47,115 nt of DNA from Caldilineales bacterium (GTDB lineage: Bacteria; Chloroflexota; Anaerolineae; JAAEKA01), in assembly GCA_025055015.1 (NCBI GenBank), contig JANWYQ010000102.1, forward strand, positions 1-47,115, in the 5' to 3' direction. This document shows positions 17,219 through 25,263 of this stretch, piece after piece (the first letter of the stretch is position 1; each line of letters opens with the position of its first letter). The position numbers and the translations under genes are program-made. The notes beneath the pieces were generated by a model, which was not told the DNA's origin, did no database searches, and worked only from the letters and a program-made list of their open reading frames with translations.

Positions 17219-17395
17219 TCAGTCAGCGTACACCCGCAGGCGGCGGGCCTGCTGGTGGGCCACGATGCGCTCGATGTCGGCCGGGCGCAGGCGAGCGCCG
17301 TCGGCCTCGGCGGCCGGGGCCGACGGCGCGGCGCCGGACGGCGCGGCCGCCGGCGGCTCGTGGACGATCTCGAAGTCGTTGATGATCACAGGCAT
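17219..17395 (-). CDS. Small conserved eCIS protein (Afp6/DUF5908-like position)
   Basis: 58 residues starting MPVIINDFEIVHEPP and ending RPADIERIVAHQQARRLRVY, with an Ala/Pro linker between. ATG at 17395 is preferred over one eight codons upstream because GGGAG lies ~10 bases before it. Short proteins of this layout (a start with an Asn-Asp/Glu-Phe-Glu motif, a linker, then a DIERI helix) lie before the hub gene in other eCIS loci. Function is unknown; a chaperone or linker for the LysM/hub junction is possible. It is 9 bases upstream of the gpD gene. Confidence 0.7.
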   Translation of the reverse strand: MPVIINDFEIVHEPPAAAPSGAAPSAPAAEADGARLRPADIERIVAHQQARRLRVYAD

Positions 17396-17465
17396 CGGTC
17401 GCTGTCTCCCATCGGTCACGGCGACGCCAGCGGTCTGGGCGGCCAGCGCGGCCCCGCCGGCTCGC

Positions 17466-18230
17466 TCACGTCGAGGCCTTGACGTTCAAGTTCAGCACGG
17501 CGCCGGTCGGCAGCCGGCGGGGGTTCTCCACGCCGTTGGCTGCCGCCACCGCCTTCCAGTCCAGGCCGGCGCGGCCGGCCAGGCTCTGCAGCGTGTCGCC
17601 CGCCTGCGCCAGGGTCAGGGGCTGCGTGCCCACCGCAGCGCCGGCGCTGAACCCAACGCCGGCCGACACCCCGGCGCTGATGCCGGCGCTGAACCCCACA
17701 CCGGCCGATACCCCGGCGCTGGCGCCCAAACCGAGGCCGGCTCCTGCGCCCAAGCCGCCTCCCCCGCGCGCCTCGGAGGTGATCTGGCCCTCGGTCAGGC
17801 TCAGGGTGACGGTGGAGCGCAAGGGGAAGCCGCTCTCCGAGAACAGGTCAATGGTCTCGTCCATGGACTCGATCACGCCGGTGAAGATGAAGCTGCCCCA
17901 CTGGAAGCGCACCCGTGTGGCCGCCGTGCTGCCCGCCTCGCCGCTGCCCACCAGCGCAGCGATCTGGCCGGTGATCTTCATCACGTCTTGGTCCTTCTCC
18001 TGGCTGGTGTCGAACAGCAGCTCGACGGACATGGTGGCGCCGTGGCCGGTGATCTGTTGGGTGCTGGCCTGGCGGGCCCGGTCGGGGTTGGCGCTCTGCG
18101 CGCCGCCGGAGCCAAACCGCCGCCGGCTAATGCGCAAAGTCTCGGGGTTGAACTGCACCTTCAACTGCCGGCTCAGGTCCGGCTTGCCGTTGGCGTCGAG
18201 GGGGGTCAGGGTTGCTTTCTCGATGGCCAT
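17466..18230 (-). CDS. LysM-domain tail/baseplate protein (Afp7-like)
   Basis: 254 residues from ATG 18230. The N-terminal ~155 residues match the Afp7-type fold in eCIS (ATLTPLDANG, LKVQFNPETLRISR, then SVELLFDTSQ, VRFQWGSFIFTGVIESMDE and FPLRSTVTLSLTE). Residues ~160-205 are a Gly/Ala/Ser repeat region (GAGLGLGASAG, then GVGFSAGISAG). Residues ~207-253 form a LysM domain: QPLTLAQAGDTLQSLAGR, DWKAVAAANGVENP, GAVLNLNV. Such proteins sit between the innermost tube ring and the hub in Afp. The repeat region is encoded by a 42-base tandem duplication and resembles the tail of the neighbouring tube protein. Confidence 0.9.
   Translation of the reverse strand: MAIEKATLTPLDANGKPDLSRQLKVQFNPETLRISRRRFGSGGAQSANPDRARQASTQQITGHGATMSVELLFDTSQEKDQDVMKITGQIAALVGSGEAGSTAATRVRFQWGSFIFTGVIESMDETIDLFSESGFPLRSTVTLSLTEGQITSEARGGGGLGAGAGLGLGASAGVSAGVGFSAGISAGVSAGVGFSAGAAVGTQPLTLAQAGDTLQSLAGRAGLDWKAVAAANGVENPRRLPTGAVLNLNVKAST
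17641..17724 (-). repeat. Two tandem 42-base units coding a 14-residue Gly/Ala/Ser repeat
   Basis: Bases 17641-17682 and 17683-17724 are near-identical 42-base units that differ at only a handful of positions. Read on the minus strand they encode consecutive 14-residue blocks containing SAGVSAGVGFSAG. The repeat is in frame and lies in the linker before the LysM domain. Confidence 0.85.
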
Positions 18231-18241
18231 GGTCGGCCTTC

Positions 18242-18865
18242 CTAGCCAAAGCTCAAGGAGGCGGAGGCGCTGCCGCTCAAGCCCACGCCGCCGCTGACGC
18301 TCAGGCCGCCGCCCACGCCGAAGCTGGCGCCCGCGCCAGCGCTGAAGCCGATGCCGCCGCCGACGCTGAACCCGGCGCCGTCGCCGGCCAGCCGCACCTC
18401 CAGGCTGCGGTACACCAGCTGCATCTCTTCGATGGCCACCAGCCCATCCTTGGCGTTCAGCGACGGCCCGCGCAGCCGGGTGGGAAAGCACTCCCGCAGC
18501 ACAAAGGTGACCCGCGGCGTGCCGTCCGCGTCCCACAGGGTCACCCGGCCCTCGGCGTGGGAAACGCGGCCGGGCTGGGCGGCCGCGGCCATCCACGTCC
18601 ACAGCTGCAGGTTGGCCGTCATGCCGCGCTTCAGGGTGAGCTGGCCGTAGCTGACCTTGCCCACCAGGTGGATCTGCTCCCGGTTGTTGCCGCCCTCGCG
18701 GACCGTCTTGGGCTCGATGGACATCTCCAGCCCGTCGCACTCGGCAAAGGCCGCGTTGCACACCGGGTTGGTGACGCCGGGCGGCGGGTCGGCCAGGTCC
18801 AGCACCACCTCGAAGCGAAAGGCCGTATAGGGCGGATCAACTGTCTCGAAAGCAGGGTTCGCCAT
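18242..18865 (-). CDS. Tail tube protein 2 with Gly-rich C-terminal tail (Afp5-like)
   Basis: 207 residues from ATG 18865 (AGAGG 8 bases upstream; a GTG three codons earlier overlaps that site). Residues ~10-155 carry the T4 gp19-like tube signature: YTAFRFEVVLDL, AFAECDGLEMSIEPKTVREG, GKVSYGQLTLKRGMT, then RGPSLNAKDGLVAIEEMQLV. These parallel the corresponding parts of tube 1. Residues ~160-207 are an unusual low-complexity tail (GFSVGGGIGFSAG, then GASFGVGGGL) ending SASASLSFG. In the antifeeding prophage Afp5 forms the tube ring next to the hub, which fits its place before the LysM gene. The tail is the odd feature. Confidence 0.9.
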   Translation of the reverse strand: MANPAFETVDPPYTAFRFEVVLDLADPPPGVTNPVCNAAFAECDGLEMSIEPKTVREGGNNREQIHLVGKVSYGQLTLKRGMTANLQLWTWMAAAAQPGRVSHAEGRVTLWDADGTPRVTFVLRECFPTRLRGPSLNAKDGLVAIEEMQLVYRSLEVRLAGDGAGFSVGGGIGFSAGAGASFGVGGGLSVSGGVGLSGSASASLSFG

Positions 18866-18905
18866 CGGTCGCACCTCTTACGCGTTGCGCATCGCTCGTC
18901 CCGAG

Positions 18906-21773
18906 CTACGCCTCCACCGCCCGCAACACCCCCTCGCCGGCCCGCACCAACATCACGGTGATGAACTCGATGGGCAGCGAGGGCGCCACCTTCAAGGCGA
19001 TCAGGAAGCGGCCGTTGTCCACGTCGTTGGGCGTGTTCAGGCCCTCGCCCGTCACCACCTGGAAGGCGGTCAGCGCGCCCTGGGCGGTCAGCGCAGTCAG
19101 GGTGCGCTCGAAGGCAGCCTCGACGCGGCGGCGGAAGCGCTCGTTGTTGGGCTCGAACACGTAGCGCATGCCGCGGCGCAGCGCGAGCTTGCGCAGGAAG
19201 ATCAGAAGCCGGCGCACGGAAACCTGCACCAACAGCCGGTCCAGGCTGAGGGTGTGCGCGCTGAGGGGGCTGAACGTGCCCTGCTGCTGCCGCAGCAGGT
19301 TGGCCTGGGCGTCGAACAGGGCCAGGGCGTCCGCCTCGCCGACGGCCTGGATCAGGCCCACCACCCCGCGCAGCGGCACGTTGGCCGGCGCGATCCACGG
19401 CCCACGGGCCAGCTCCCGCGCGGCGATCATGCCGCACACGGCGCCGTCGGGGGGCGCTGCCCGCAGCGGAGCCAGCTCAGGGGTGACCCGCTCCGGCGTC
19501 TGCAGCCAGGGATGGTAGACGGCGGCGTAGCTCAGCGCGTTGCTCTCGGTCAGGTTGCCGCTGGCTCGCAACTGCTGCGCCCAGGCCAGCACCTCGCGGC
19601 GCTGAAAGTGCTCCGGCAGGCTCAGCACGGCCAGGGCGTCTGCGCGGGCGGCGCAGAGGGTCACCAGCGCCTCATGCACGGCCAGCAGCGCGGCCACGTC
19701 GTAGGCCTCGGCCGGGCGCACGGCGGGCAGGCCGGCCAGGGCGCGCGGGGAGAGGCCTACGCTTGCCCGCCAGGCCGTTTGTGGCTCGATGGCGTCAATG
19801 CGCCAGCCGCCAGGTCGGTGCACCAGCGTGAACACGTGCGACACGTCGGCCTCGCCCACGAAGTGCAGGGTTCCTCGCACCGTCACCGGGACACCGGGGC
19901 CAGGCCGGCAAGGGGGCGCGTCCACGTCGCAGGAGTCGGGCGGGCGCTCCACCTGCAGCACAGCACTCAACGGCGACTCGGCCAGGGCCTCCTGCAGCGC
20001 CTCGGTGAGGAACTGCCTGGCGGCCTCGTCGCCCTGGCGCTGAAACGCCGTGTAGAACGCCTGCACTACCTGCCGCGGGGTCAGCTCGACGTCGGGCAGC
20101 GGCTGCGGGCAGGGCTGGAACTGCGCCCAGTCCGGCGGCCGAGGCCGCGGCGGCTCAGGCAGCTCGGGCAGCGGGAGGGGGGCAATGGCGGCCGGCCAGG
20201 GCCGATGCACCAGGTCGGGGATGGCCACCAGGGCCACCTCCTCGACAGGCAGCAGGCTGTGTAGGCCGGTCAGCCGGGCGGCGGGGTCGAGCAACAGCAG
20301 GCGGTCGGCCTCGTTGACCAGGTCGCGCACCCCGCAGCGCGCCAGCCGACCGTCCAGGAACAGCGCCGGCGGGTCGAAAGCGTCCAGGCCGTCCTTGCCG
20401 GCCGGGTCGGGATCGGGCAGGGCGCCGAGAAAGCCGTCCACGGTCAACACGGGAGCCATGCCCAACGGCAGGAAGAAAGGAGGAGGGGCGGTCAGGGCTA
20501 CGAAAGGCGCAGCCAAGCGAAGCGAGCGGTTGCCGCCGTTCAGGACCTGGCTCCCCTCCGGCCCTCCGGCCCCGACAAGGGCGAGATGGCCGCCGCCCTC
20601 CCCGCCAGCGGCCTCGGCCGGTGGGACGGCCAGCACGTCAGCCCAGTAGCGGGGGCCGGGGTTGAAGCGCAGCTCCGACCAGGTCTCCGCCGCCTCCTCG
20701 CCCTCGCGCAGGGCCAGGTCAAAGGTTAGCAGCTCCACCTGGGCGATGTCCACGTCGCCCTCCGGCGAACCGAGCTCCTCCAGGGCGGCGACCCAGCGCA
20801 CCTGGCTGCTGGAGGCGACCAGAAGGGGCTCCCCAGGGGGCGACATGTCGTCCGGCCCGCCGTGCAGCCAAACCTGCTCGACGGGGAACATCGCCTCCCT
20901 CCCACCCTCGGTAGCGACCCGCAGGAGGTGCCTGCGGCCCACAGCCGTGGTCGGCGGCAAGGACAGCCGCCATTCGCCGGACGCGCTGTCCAGCGTCAGG
21001 CCCGTAGGCGCAGCGGTCAACAGCTCCCAGCCCAACTCACCGAGCCGCTCCACGCGGCGCGGAACAGGCTCTGCTTCGGGAGGGACCAGGGTGAAGGCAT
21101 GCACGGCTGCCCGCCTGGCTTCCACTCGATAAGGAACGCCGCGGGCTGCGCTGGCTGCGGGGCCCAGGGGGCGCACGGCGGCCATGGGCAGAAGCAGCTC
21201 GGCTGTGGCGCAGCCGGCACCCACGGCCACGCGCAGGACGTCGCCCACCGCCAGGCTGACGTCCGTCGGCGCCTCCACGATCAGGGCAACGGTATCCCCG
21301 ACGATGCTGAGGTCGCCTCGGAAGGGCAACGGCCGGCTGCGCAGCTGCGCGCCGACGCTCATGGTGTCGGACCAGCGGCCCACCCAGGCTGCGGTCGTCG
21401 CCACGGCGCGAAAGCCGTCGTCCTCCGACCAGGCCACCAGACCGGGCAGGGGAAACCGGTTGGGCCGCGCCCCCGCGCCGGCCACCCGCACCACGTAGCA
21501 GCGCCGGCCGCCGTTGTCGAAGAAGGCCTGCACCGCCTGAGGCAGGTGGGCGTAGACCGGACGACCGCCATCGCGAGCCACCAGCAGGTCGCTGCCGAAC
21601 AGCGCGCGGTATTGGCCCAGGTCCTCCAGGGCGACGGGCGTGTGCAACGGGCCGCGCTCGGCAAAGCCGACGAAGGCCGCCACATCCAGTCGCAGCGGCT
21701 CCTCGCCGGCCGGCGGCAGCGCCGTCTGACACACAACGCCCGGCAGGCGTCCGTTGAAGGTCAACGTAGCCAT
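18906..21773 (-). CDS. Tail sheath protein 2, enlarged, with an apparent NTF2-like insertion
   Basis: A 955-residue contractile-sheath protein, about twice the minimal eCIS sheath. The N-terminus has the sheath start (DVAAFVGFAERGPLHTPV, LPQAVQAFFDNGGRRCYVVR). Variable surface domains follow. The conserved C-terminal core is clear: ALSYAAVYHPWLQTPE, CGMIAARELARGPWIAPANV, the LRRGMRYVFEPNNERF helix, and NDVDNGRFLIALKVAPSLP. Between an IPD-containing strand (ALVAIPDLV, ~515) and the next core helix (~685) lies a Pro-rich linker followed by residues ~560-665 that read like an NTF2/SnoaL-type domain: TPRQVVQAFYTAFQRQGDE, FLTEALQEAL, VTVRGTLHFVGEADVSHVFT, HRPGGWRIDAIE. Sheath proteins form the contracting outer cylinder; an insertion here would be displayed on its surface. 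Confidence 0.9.
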   Translation of the reverse strand: MATLTFNGRLPGVVCQTALPPAGEEPLRLDVAAFVGFAERGPLHTPVALEDLGQYRALFGSDLLVARDGGRPVYAHLPQAVQAFFDNGGRRCYVVRVAGAGARPNRFPLPGLVAWSEDDGFRAVATTAAWVGRWSDTMSVGAQLRSRPLPFRGDLSIVGDTVALIVEAPTDVSLAVGDVLRVAVGAGCATAELLLPMAAVRPLGPAASAARGVPYRVEARRAAVHAFTLVPPEAEPVPRRVERLGELGWELLTAAPTGLTLDSASGEWRLSLPPTTAVGRRHLLRVATEGGREAMFPVEQVWLHGGPDDMSPPGEPLLVASSSQVRWVAALEELGSPEGDVDIAQVELLTFDLALREGEEAAETWSELRFNPGPRYWADVLAVPPAEAAGGEGGGHLALVGAGGPEGSQVLNGGNRSLRLAAPFVALTAPPPFFLPLGMAPVLTVDGFLGALPDPDPAGKDGLDAFDPPALFLDGRLARCGVRDLVNEADRLLLLDPAARLTGLHSLLPVEEVALVAIPDLVHRPWPAAIAPLPLPELPEPPRPRPPDWAQFQPCPQPLPDVELTPRQVVQAFYTAFQRQGDEAARQFLTEALQEALAESPLSAVLQVERPPDSCDVDAPPCRPGPGVPVTVRGTLHFVGEADVSHVFTLVHRPGGWRIDAIEPQTAWRASVGLSPRALAGLPAVRPAEAYDVAALLAVHEALVTLCAARADALAVLSLPEHFQRREVLAWAQQLRASGNLTESNALSYAAVYHPWLQTPERVTPELAPLRAAPPDGAVCGMIAARELARGPWIAPANVPLRGVVGLIQAVGEADALALFDAQANLLRQQQGTFSPLSAHTLSLDRLLVQVSVRRLLIFLRKLALRRGMRYVFEPNNERFRRRVEAAFERTLTALTAQGALTAFQVVTGEGLNTPNDVDNGRFLIALKVAPSLPIEFITVMLVRAGEGVLRAVEA

Positions 21774-21791
21774 GGCAGCCTCGAGGTCGGG

Positions 21792-21810
21792 GAACGGTGA
21801 ACGGTAAACC
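21792..21810. repeat. Short heptameric repeat between sheath 2 and tube 1 genes
   Basis: The bases GAACGGTGAACGGTAAACC are about two and a half units of the same 7-base motif (read on the minus strand as TACCGTT CACCGTT) that forms nine tandem units at 46029-46091. It sits in the 46-base spacer just before the sheath 2 start region. Confidence 0.6.
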
Positions 21811-21819
21811 GATCACCGG

Positions 21820-22275
21820 TTACTCGATGGTCATGTCCTCGCACGACAGCACTAGCTCCTCGATAGCGACGTCGGTGCCGCCCTTAGCGTTGAGGCTGGG
21901 CGCGGTGTAGCGCAGGGGCCGGGCGTTGGTCAGCCGCCAGGTCATCACGGTGTTGGCGCCCGACTCGTCGCGCAGGTGGATGGTGATGTTGCGCCGCGCG
22001 GCCTGGTCGCCCTCGCGCACCTGCTTGATCCACTCGAACAGGTCCATGGCGCCGATCAGGCCGCGCTTGAGGGTGACGTCGCCCACCTTGTAGATGCCGT
22101 TGAGCTTGCGCACGTGGTTGACCGGCTCGTTGCCGTTGCGGTACTCCGCGCTGGTGACCTCCACGTTCAGGCCGCTGACCTCCTGGAAGCCGGCGCGGAT
22201 GCTGCCCGTGTCGCCGGTGCCCAGGTCCACCAGGAAGTTGAAGGTGCCGTAGGGGTTGGTGCGTTCTGTGGCCAT
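21820..22275 (-). CDS. Tail tube protein 1 (Afp1-like)
   Basis: 151 residues from ATG 22275, with AAGGAG 7 bases upstream; an upstream in-frame start is less likely. It is a typical T4 gp19-like eCIS tube subunit: NPYGTFNFLVDLG, AGFQEVSGLNVEVTSAEYR, then LNGIYKVGDVTLKRGLIG, WIKQVREGDQ, and NAKGGTDVAIEELVLSCEDM. Hexamer rings of this protein stack to form the inner tube that carries cargo. It follows sheath 1 as in most eCIS clusters, so it is probably the main tube protein. Confidence 0.95.
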   Translation of the reverse strand: MATERTNPYGTFNFLVDLGTGDTGSIRAGFQEVSGLNVEVTSAEYRNGNEPVNHVRKLNGIYKVGDVTLKRGLIGAMDLFEWIKQVREGDQAARRNITIHLRDESGANTVMTWRLTNARPLRYTAPSLNAKGGTDVAIEELVLSCEDMTIE

Positions 22276-22322
22276 CGTCGTACTCCTTGTGCATCTAGGC
22301 TGGCCCAAACTCTCGCCTAGAT

Positions 22323-22357
22323 TGGCCCAGCCTTCAGGATCGGTTTAGGCTGGGCCA
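22323..22357 (-). other. Inter-cistronic hairpin between sheath 1 and tube 1
   Basis: TGGCCCAGCCT (22323-22333) pairs perfectly with AGGCTGGGCCA (22347-22357), an 11-bp stem with a 13-base loop. It begins 14 bases beyond the sheath 1 stop. A third related partial copy (TAGGCTGGCCCA) lies near 22296. No U-tract follows on the minus strand, so I read it as an mRNA-processing or stability element rather than a full terminator. Confidence 0.55.
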
Positions 22358-22371
22358 GTCTCTGCCCGTTC

Positions 22372-24309
22372 TCACCGCGTGGCGTCGGCCGTCCACTGGC
22401 CGATGCGGAAGATGACGAACTCCGCCGGCCGCACCGGCGCCACGCCGATCAGGCACACCAGGCGGCCGTTGTCCAGGTCGTTCTGGGTCATGACGGAGCG
22501 GTCGCAGCGGACGAAGTAGGCCTTCTCCGGCTTGTCGCCCACCAGACCGCCCATCTTCCACTCGTTGAACAGGAAGTCCTCCACCGTCCGCCGCACGTTG
22601 TCCCACAGCTGCGGTCCGTTGTTCTCGAACACCACCCACTGGGTGCCGCGGTCAATGGAGTGCTCCAGGTAGGCGAAGTAACGGCGCAGGTTGACGTACT
22701 TCCACTCCGGGTCGTCGCTGATGGTGCGCGCGCCCCAGACGCGAAAGCCACGGCCTGGGAAGTAGCGCAGGCAGTTGACCCCCTGCGGGTTCAAGAGCTC
22801 CTGCTGCGCCTTGCTCAACCGCAGCTCGAAGTCAATGGCCGAGCGCACCACCTCGTTGGCCGGCGCCTTGAACACGGCGTGCTCGATGTCGTTGCGCGCA
22901 TAGATGCCGGCCATGAAGCCGCTGGGGGGCAGGTTGAGCCGCCCATCGCCCAGGGGATCGGCCACGGTCACCCAGGGGTAGTACATGGCTGCGTACTTCG
23001 AGGAGCGCAGGTTGCGGAAGTTAAGCGCCTCGGTGGGCAGGAAGTTGGGCGGCGTGTCCAGCACGGCGATGCGGTAGCGCATGCGCTCGCAGTGGTTGAT
23101 CACCTCGTTCTGGATTGCCAACACCCGGTCTGGATCGTCCACGTAGCCAAAGCTGTAGCCCGGCGCGGCCACGATGGAGATGTCCTCCACCCCCTCGAAG
23201 GCCAGCAAGCCGTTCTTGGACTCCAAGAGCGGATCGTGGATGTAGTCGTGGAGGTCCTCCCGTCCGGCGTAGGCCTCCTCGTCGGGCTGCAGGCCGTCGT
23301 CGCCGCCGGTCAGGGTAAACACAGCGCGGCGGTCCTCGATGGGCGTGCGGTCGTTGGTGAACGTGCCGATGATGGCCGGTCCCAACAGCTCCCGCGCCAG
23401 GGCCAGCGCCCAGTTGTCGGCATCCGCGCTCTCCGGGTCCTGCGCCGGGTCTATCAGCTCCGTGGGCACCTCCAGGGCGAAGGGCACGGTGAGGAACAGG
23501 AAGCGGGTGGCCGGCGAGCGGGTGAAGGTGTTGGTCAGCCCGCGGGGGACCCGCGGGTCGAAGCCGAACTCGCCCAGGGATTGCGCGCTGCCGAAGCCGC
23601 TGGGGGTGTTGTCGTCCGGGAACTCCACGTCCACCGTTACGGTCACCGGCCGCACGCGCGTGCTGCTCGTCAAGGGGCCAAGCAGCCGAGTGGTGCCGTC
23701 GGCGCGCAGCTCCCACTGCCGCTGGGTTGCGTTCCAGCGCAGCAGGTGCAGGCCGTCGGCGCCGACGACCGCGGCGCCGTCGTGCACGAAGACCAGGTCA
23801 TGGTCTTGCACCCGCGTCAGGGTGCGCTCGCCGTTGGCCGCATTAAGGGCGTTGGCGCCCAGCCGAGCCGTGAAGGTCACCCGTATGTTGCCGGCCCGGC
23901 CGGGGAAGCGGGCGCGCAGGGTGATCTGCGGCGCGGGCGGGGCGACGGTGGCGGTGTTGGCCTGGCCGTAGTGCCGGTTCGGCACGCCGTTGACGTCAAC
24001 CGCGAAGTCGTCGGCAAAGCGGAAGACGCGGCTCACATACAGCCGGCGACCGCCCTCCTCGAAGAAGGCCCGCACCGCATGGGCCAGGTAGTTGGTCTGG
24101 GCTGGCGAGGTGCCAAAGCGCAGGTCGTCCAGCCCGCCGTAGATGCGTTGGAAGTCCAGAAAGCTGGTGATTAGCTCAGGGTCGCCGCTCACCGGCCCGT
24201 AGCGGGTGGGACCGACAAAGCCGGCGGTGCTGGTGCTGACACCCTCCAACGACTTGGACCGAAAACTGGTCTCTTCGACGTAGACACCGGGAGCAAGATA
24301 CTCAGGCAT
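22372..24309 (-). CDS. Tail sheath protein 1 (Afp2-4-like)
   Basis: 645 residues from ATG 24309 with AAGGAGG 7 bases upstream. It begins MPEYLAPGVYVEETSFRSK, the classic sheath N-terminus, then TAGFVGPTRYGP and AVRAFFEEGGRRLYVSRVF. The C-terminal core has YAAMYYPWVTVADP, PPSGFMAGIYARNDIEHAVF, KAPANEVVRSAIDFE, LNPQGVNCLRYFPGRGFRVW, WKYVNLRRYFAYLEHSID and NDLDNGRLVCLIGVAPVRPA. It is of normal length for the family and is the likely major sheath subunit. It starts 120 bases after the preceding stop. It is followed by tube 1. Confidence 0.97.
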   Translation of the reverse strand: MPEYLAPGVYVEETSFRSKSLEGVSTSTAGFVGPTRYGPVSGDPELITSFLDFQRIYGGLDDLRFGTSPAQTNYLAHAVRAFFEEGGRRLYVSRVFRFADDFAVDVNGVPNRHYGQANTATVAPPAPQITLRARFPGRAGNIRVTFTARLGANALNAANGERTLTRVQDHDLVFVHDGAAVVGADGLHLLRWNATQRQWELRADGTTRLLGPLTSSTRVRPVTVTVDVEFPDDNTPSGFGSAQSLGEFGFDPRVPRGLTNTFTRSPATRFLFLTVPFALEVPTELIDPAQDPESADADNWALALARELLGPAIIGTFTNDRTPIEDRRAVFTLTGGDDGLQPDEEAYAGREDLHDYIHDPLLESKNGLLAFEGVEDISIVAAPGYSFGYVDDPDRVLAIQNEVINHCERMRYRIAVLDTPPNFLPTEALNFRNLRSSKYAAMYYPWVTVADPLGDGRLNLPPSGFMAGIYARNDIEHAVFKAPANEVVRSAIDFELRLSKAQQELLNPQGVNCLRYFPGRGFRVWGARTISDDPEWKYVNLRRYFAYLEHSIDRGTQWVVFENNGPQLWDNVRRTVEDFLFNEWKMGGLVGDKPEKAYFVRCDRSVMTQNDLDNGRLVCLIGVAPVRPAEFVIFRIGQWTADATR

Positions 24310-24429
24310 CGGGTTGCCTCCTTCCAAAAGTCACACGAGGCCAGCCAGAACCGCGGCACGGGGGGTCCTGAGCGACCGGCAAAGTTAGTCACGGGCTTCA
24401 ATCGGTCGGCTGGGCAGCTTCGGCAGCGG

Positions 24430-25263
24430 TCATGCTGCCTCTACCAGCAACCGTGATCGGTGGGGCGGGGCCAGGCCCTCGGTGGTAACCACCAGGTCCT
24501 GGCCGAAGCGCAGCGTTCGGGTGATCGAGGGGCCATGCACGGCGGCTGTGTCGTAGACCTCGGCCCGGTCCTGTTCCAAGATGGAGCGGATGTGCGGCAG
24601 GTTCGCGCCAGGGACCACTTCCTGCTGCGCCGGCTGATAGAACACCCGGACAACCACGGGCCAGGCGAGCTGGTCCACGCCGCCGCTGCTAGGAGGCGGC
24701 GAACCGGACAGGGGCGGCAGCGCGCTGGCGTAGGGCACAAAGAGCACAAACATGCCCCTGGCGTCGGCGATCGCCACATAGCTGGCCCCTTCCGCGACGC
24801 TGGCCGTCACCATGGCCCAGCCGGCCGGCCGCTGGCCCGCGCGGTCCCACAGCTCCCCGCGCACCACGGCCATGCCGGGCAGCGGCGCGCGCGCCGGCGC
24901 CGAGAAAAGGGGCACCTCCACCAGGTGCTCCCTGGGCAGGCAGAGGGACAACACCTGGGGCAAGAAACGTCCCAGCCGATCCTCGACGTACACCACGAAG
25001 TTCGGCGCCGCGTCGGCTGAGGGGCACCAATCGCCGGCCGGCCGTTCCCCCACCTCGTATGGCCGCAGGCCGGGCAGCGTGCGAAAGCCATACACCCCCG
25101 ACAACGGCGAGCGCACCGCGGGCCGGCCCGGCTTGCCCCCACCCATAGCCCAGGCTGCCACCTCCAGCCCGTCGGTAACGTAGGCCGCGCGCGCCAGGTC
25201 CACGAAGCGCAGCCCCAGGGGCGCCCGGCGCAACACTGTCTCGAGATGCCTCACAGCGATCAT
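24430..25263 (-). CDS. Conserved eCIS operon protein of unknown function
   Basis: 277 residues from ATG 25263, whose ATGA overlaps the stop of the DUF4255 gene. The N-terminus LETVLRRAPLGLRFVDLA is followed by a segment SPLSGVYGFRTLPGLRPYE, beta-rich strands, and PLFSAPARAPLPGMAVVRGE, VAIADARGMFVLFVPYA. The middle third has the look of a carboxypeptidase-regulatory-like beta-sandwich (a GMFVLF turn after an IADARG segment). I recall similar proteins beside sheath genes in other eCIS loci, but no function is known to me. Its place between the tube terminator and sheath suggests a structural or assembly role. Confidence 0.65.
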   Translation of the reverse strand: MIAVRHLETVLRRAPLGLRFVDLARAAYVTDGLEVAAWAMGGGKPGRPAVRSPLSGVYGFRTLPGLRPYEVGERPAGDWCPSADAAPNFVVYVEDRLGRFLPQVLSLCLPREHLVEVPLFSAPARAPLPGMAVVRGELWDRAGQRPAGWAMVTASVAEGASYVAIADARGMFVLFVPYASALPPLSGSPPPSSGGVDQLAWPVVVRVFYQPAQQEVVPGANLPHIRSILEQDRAEVYDTAAVHGPSITRTLRFGQDLVVTTEGLAPPHRSRLLVEAA

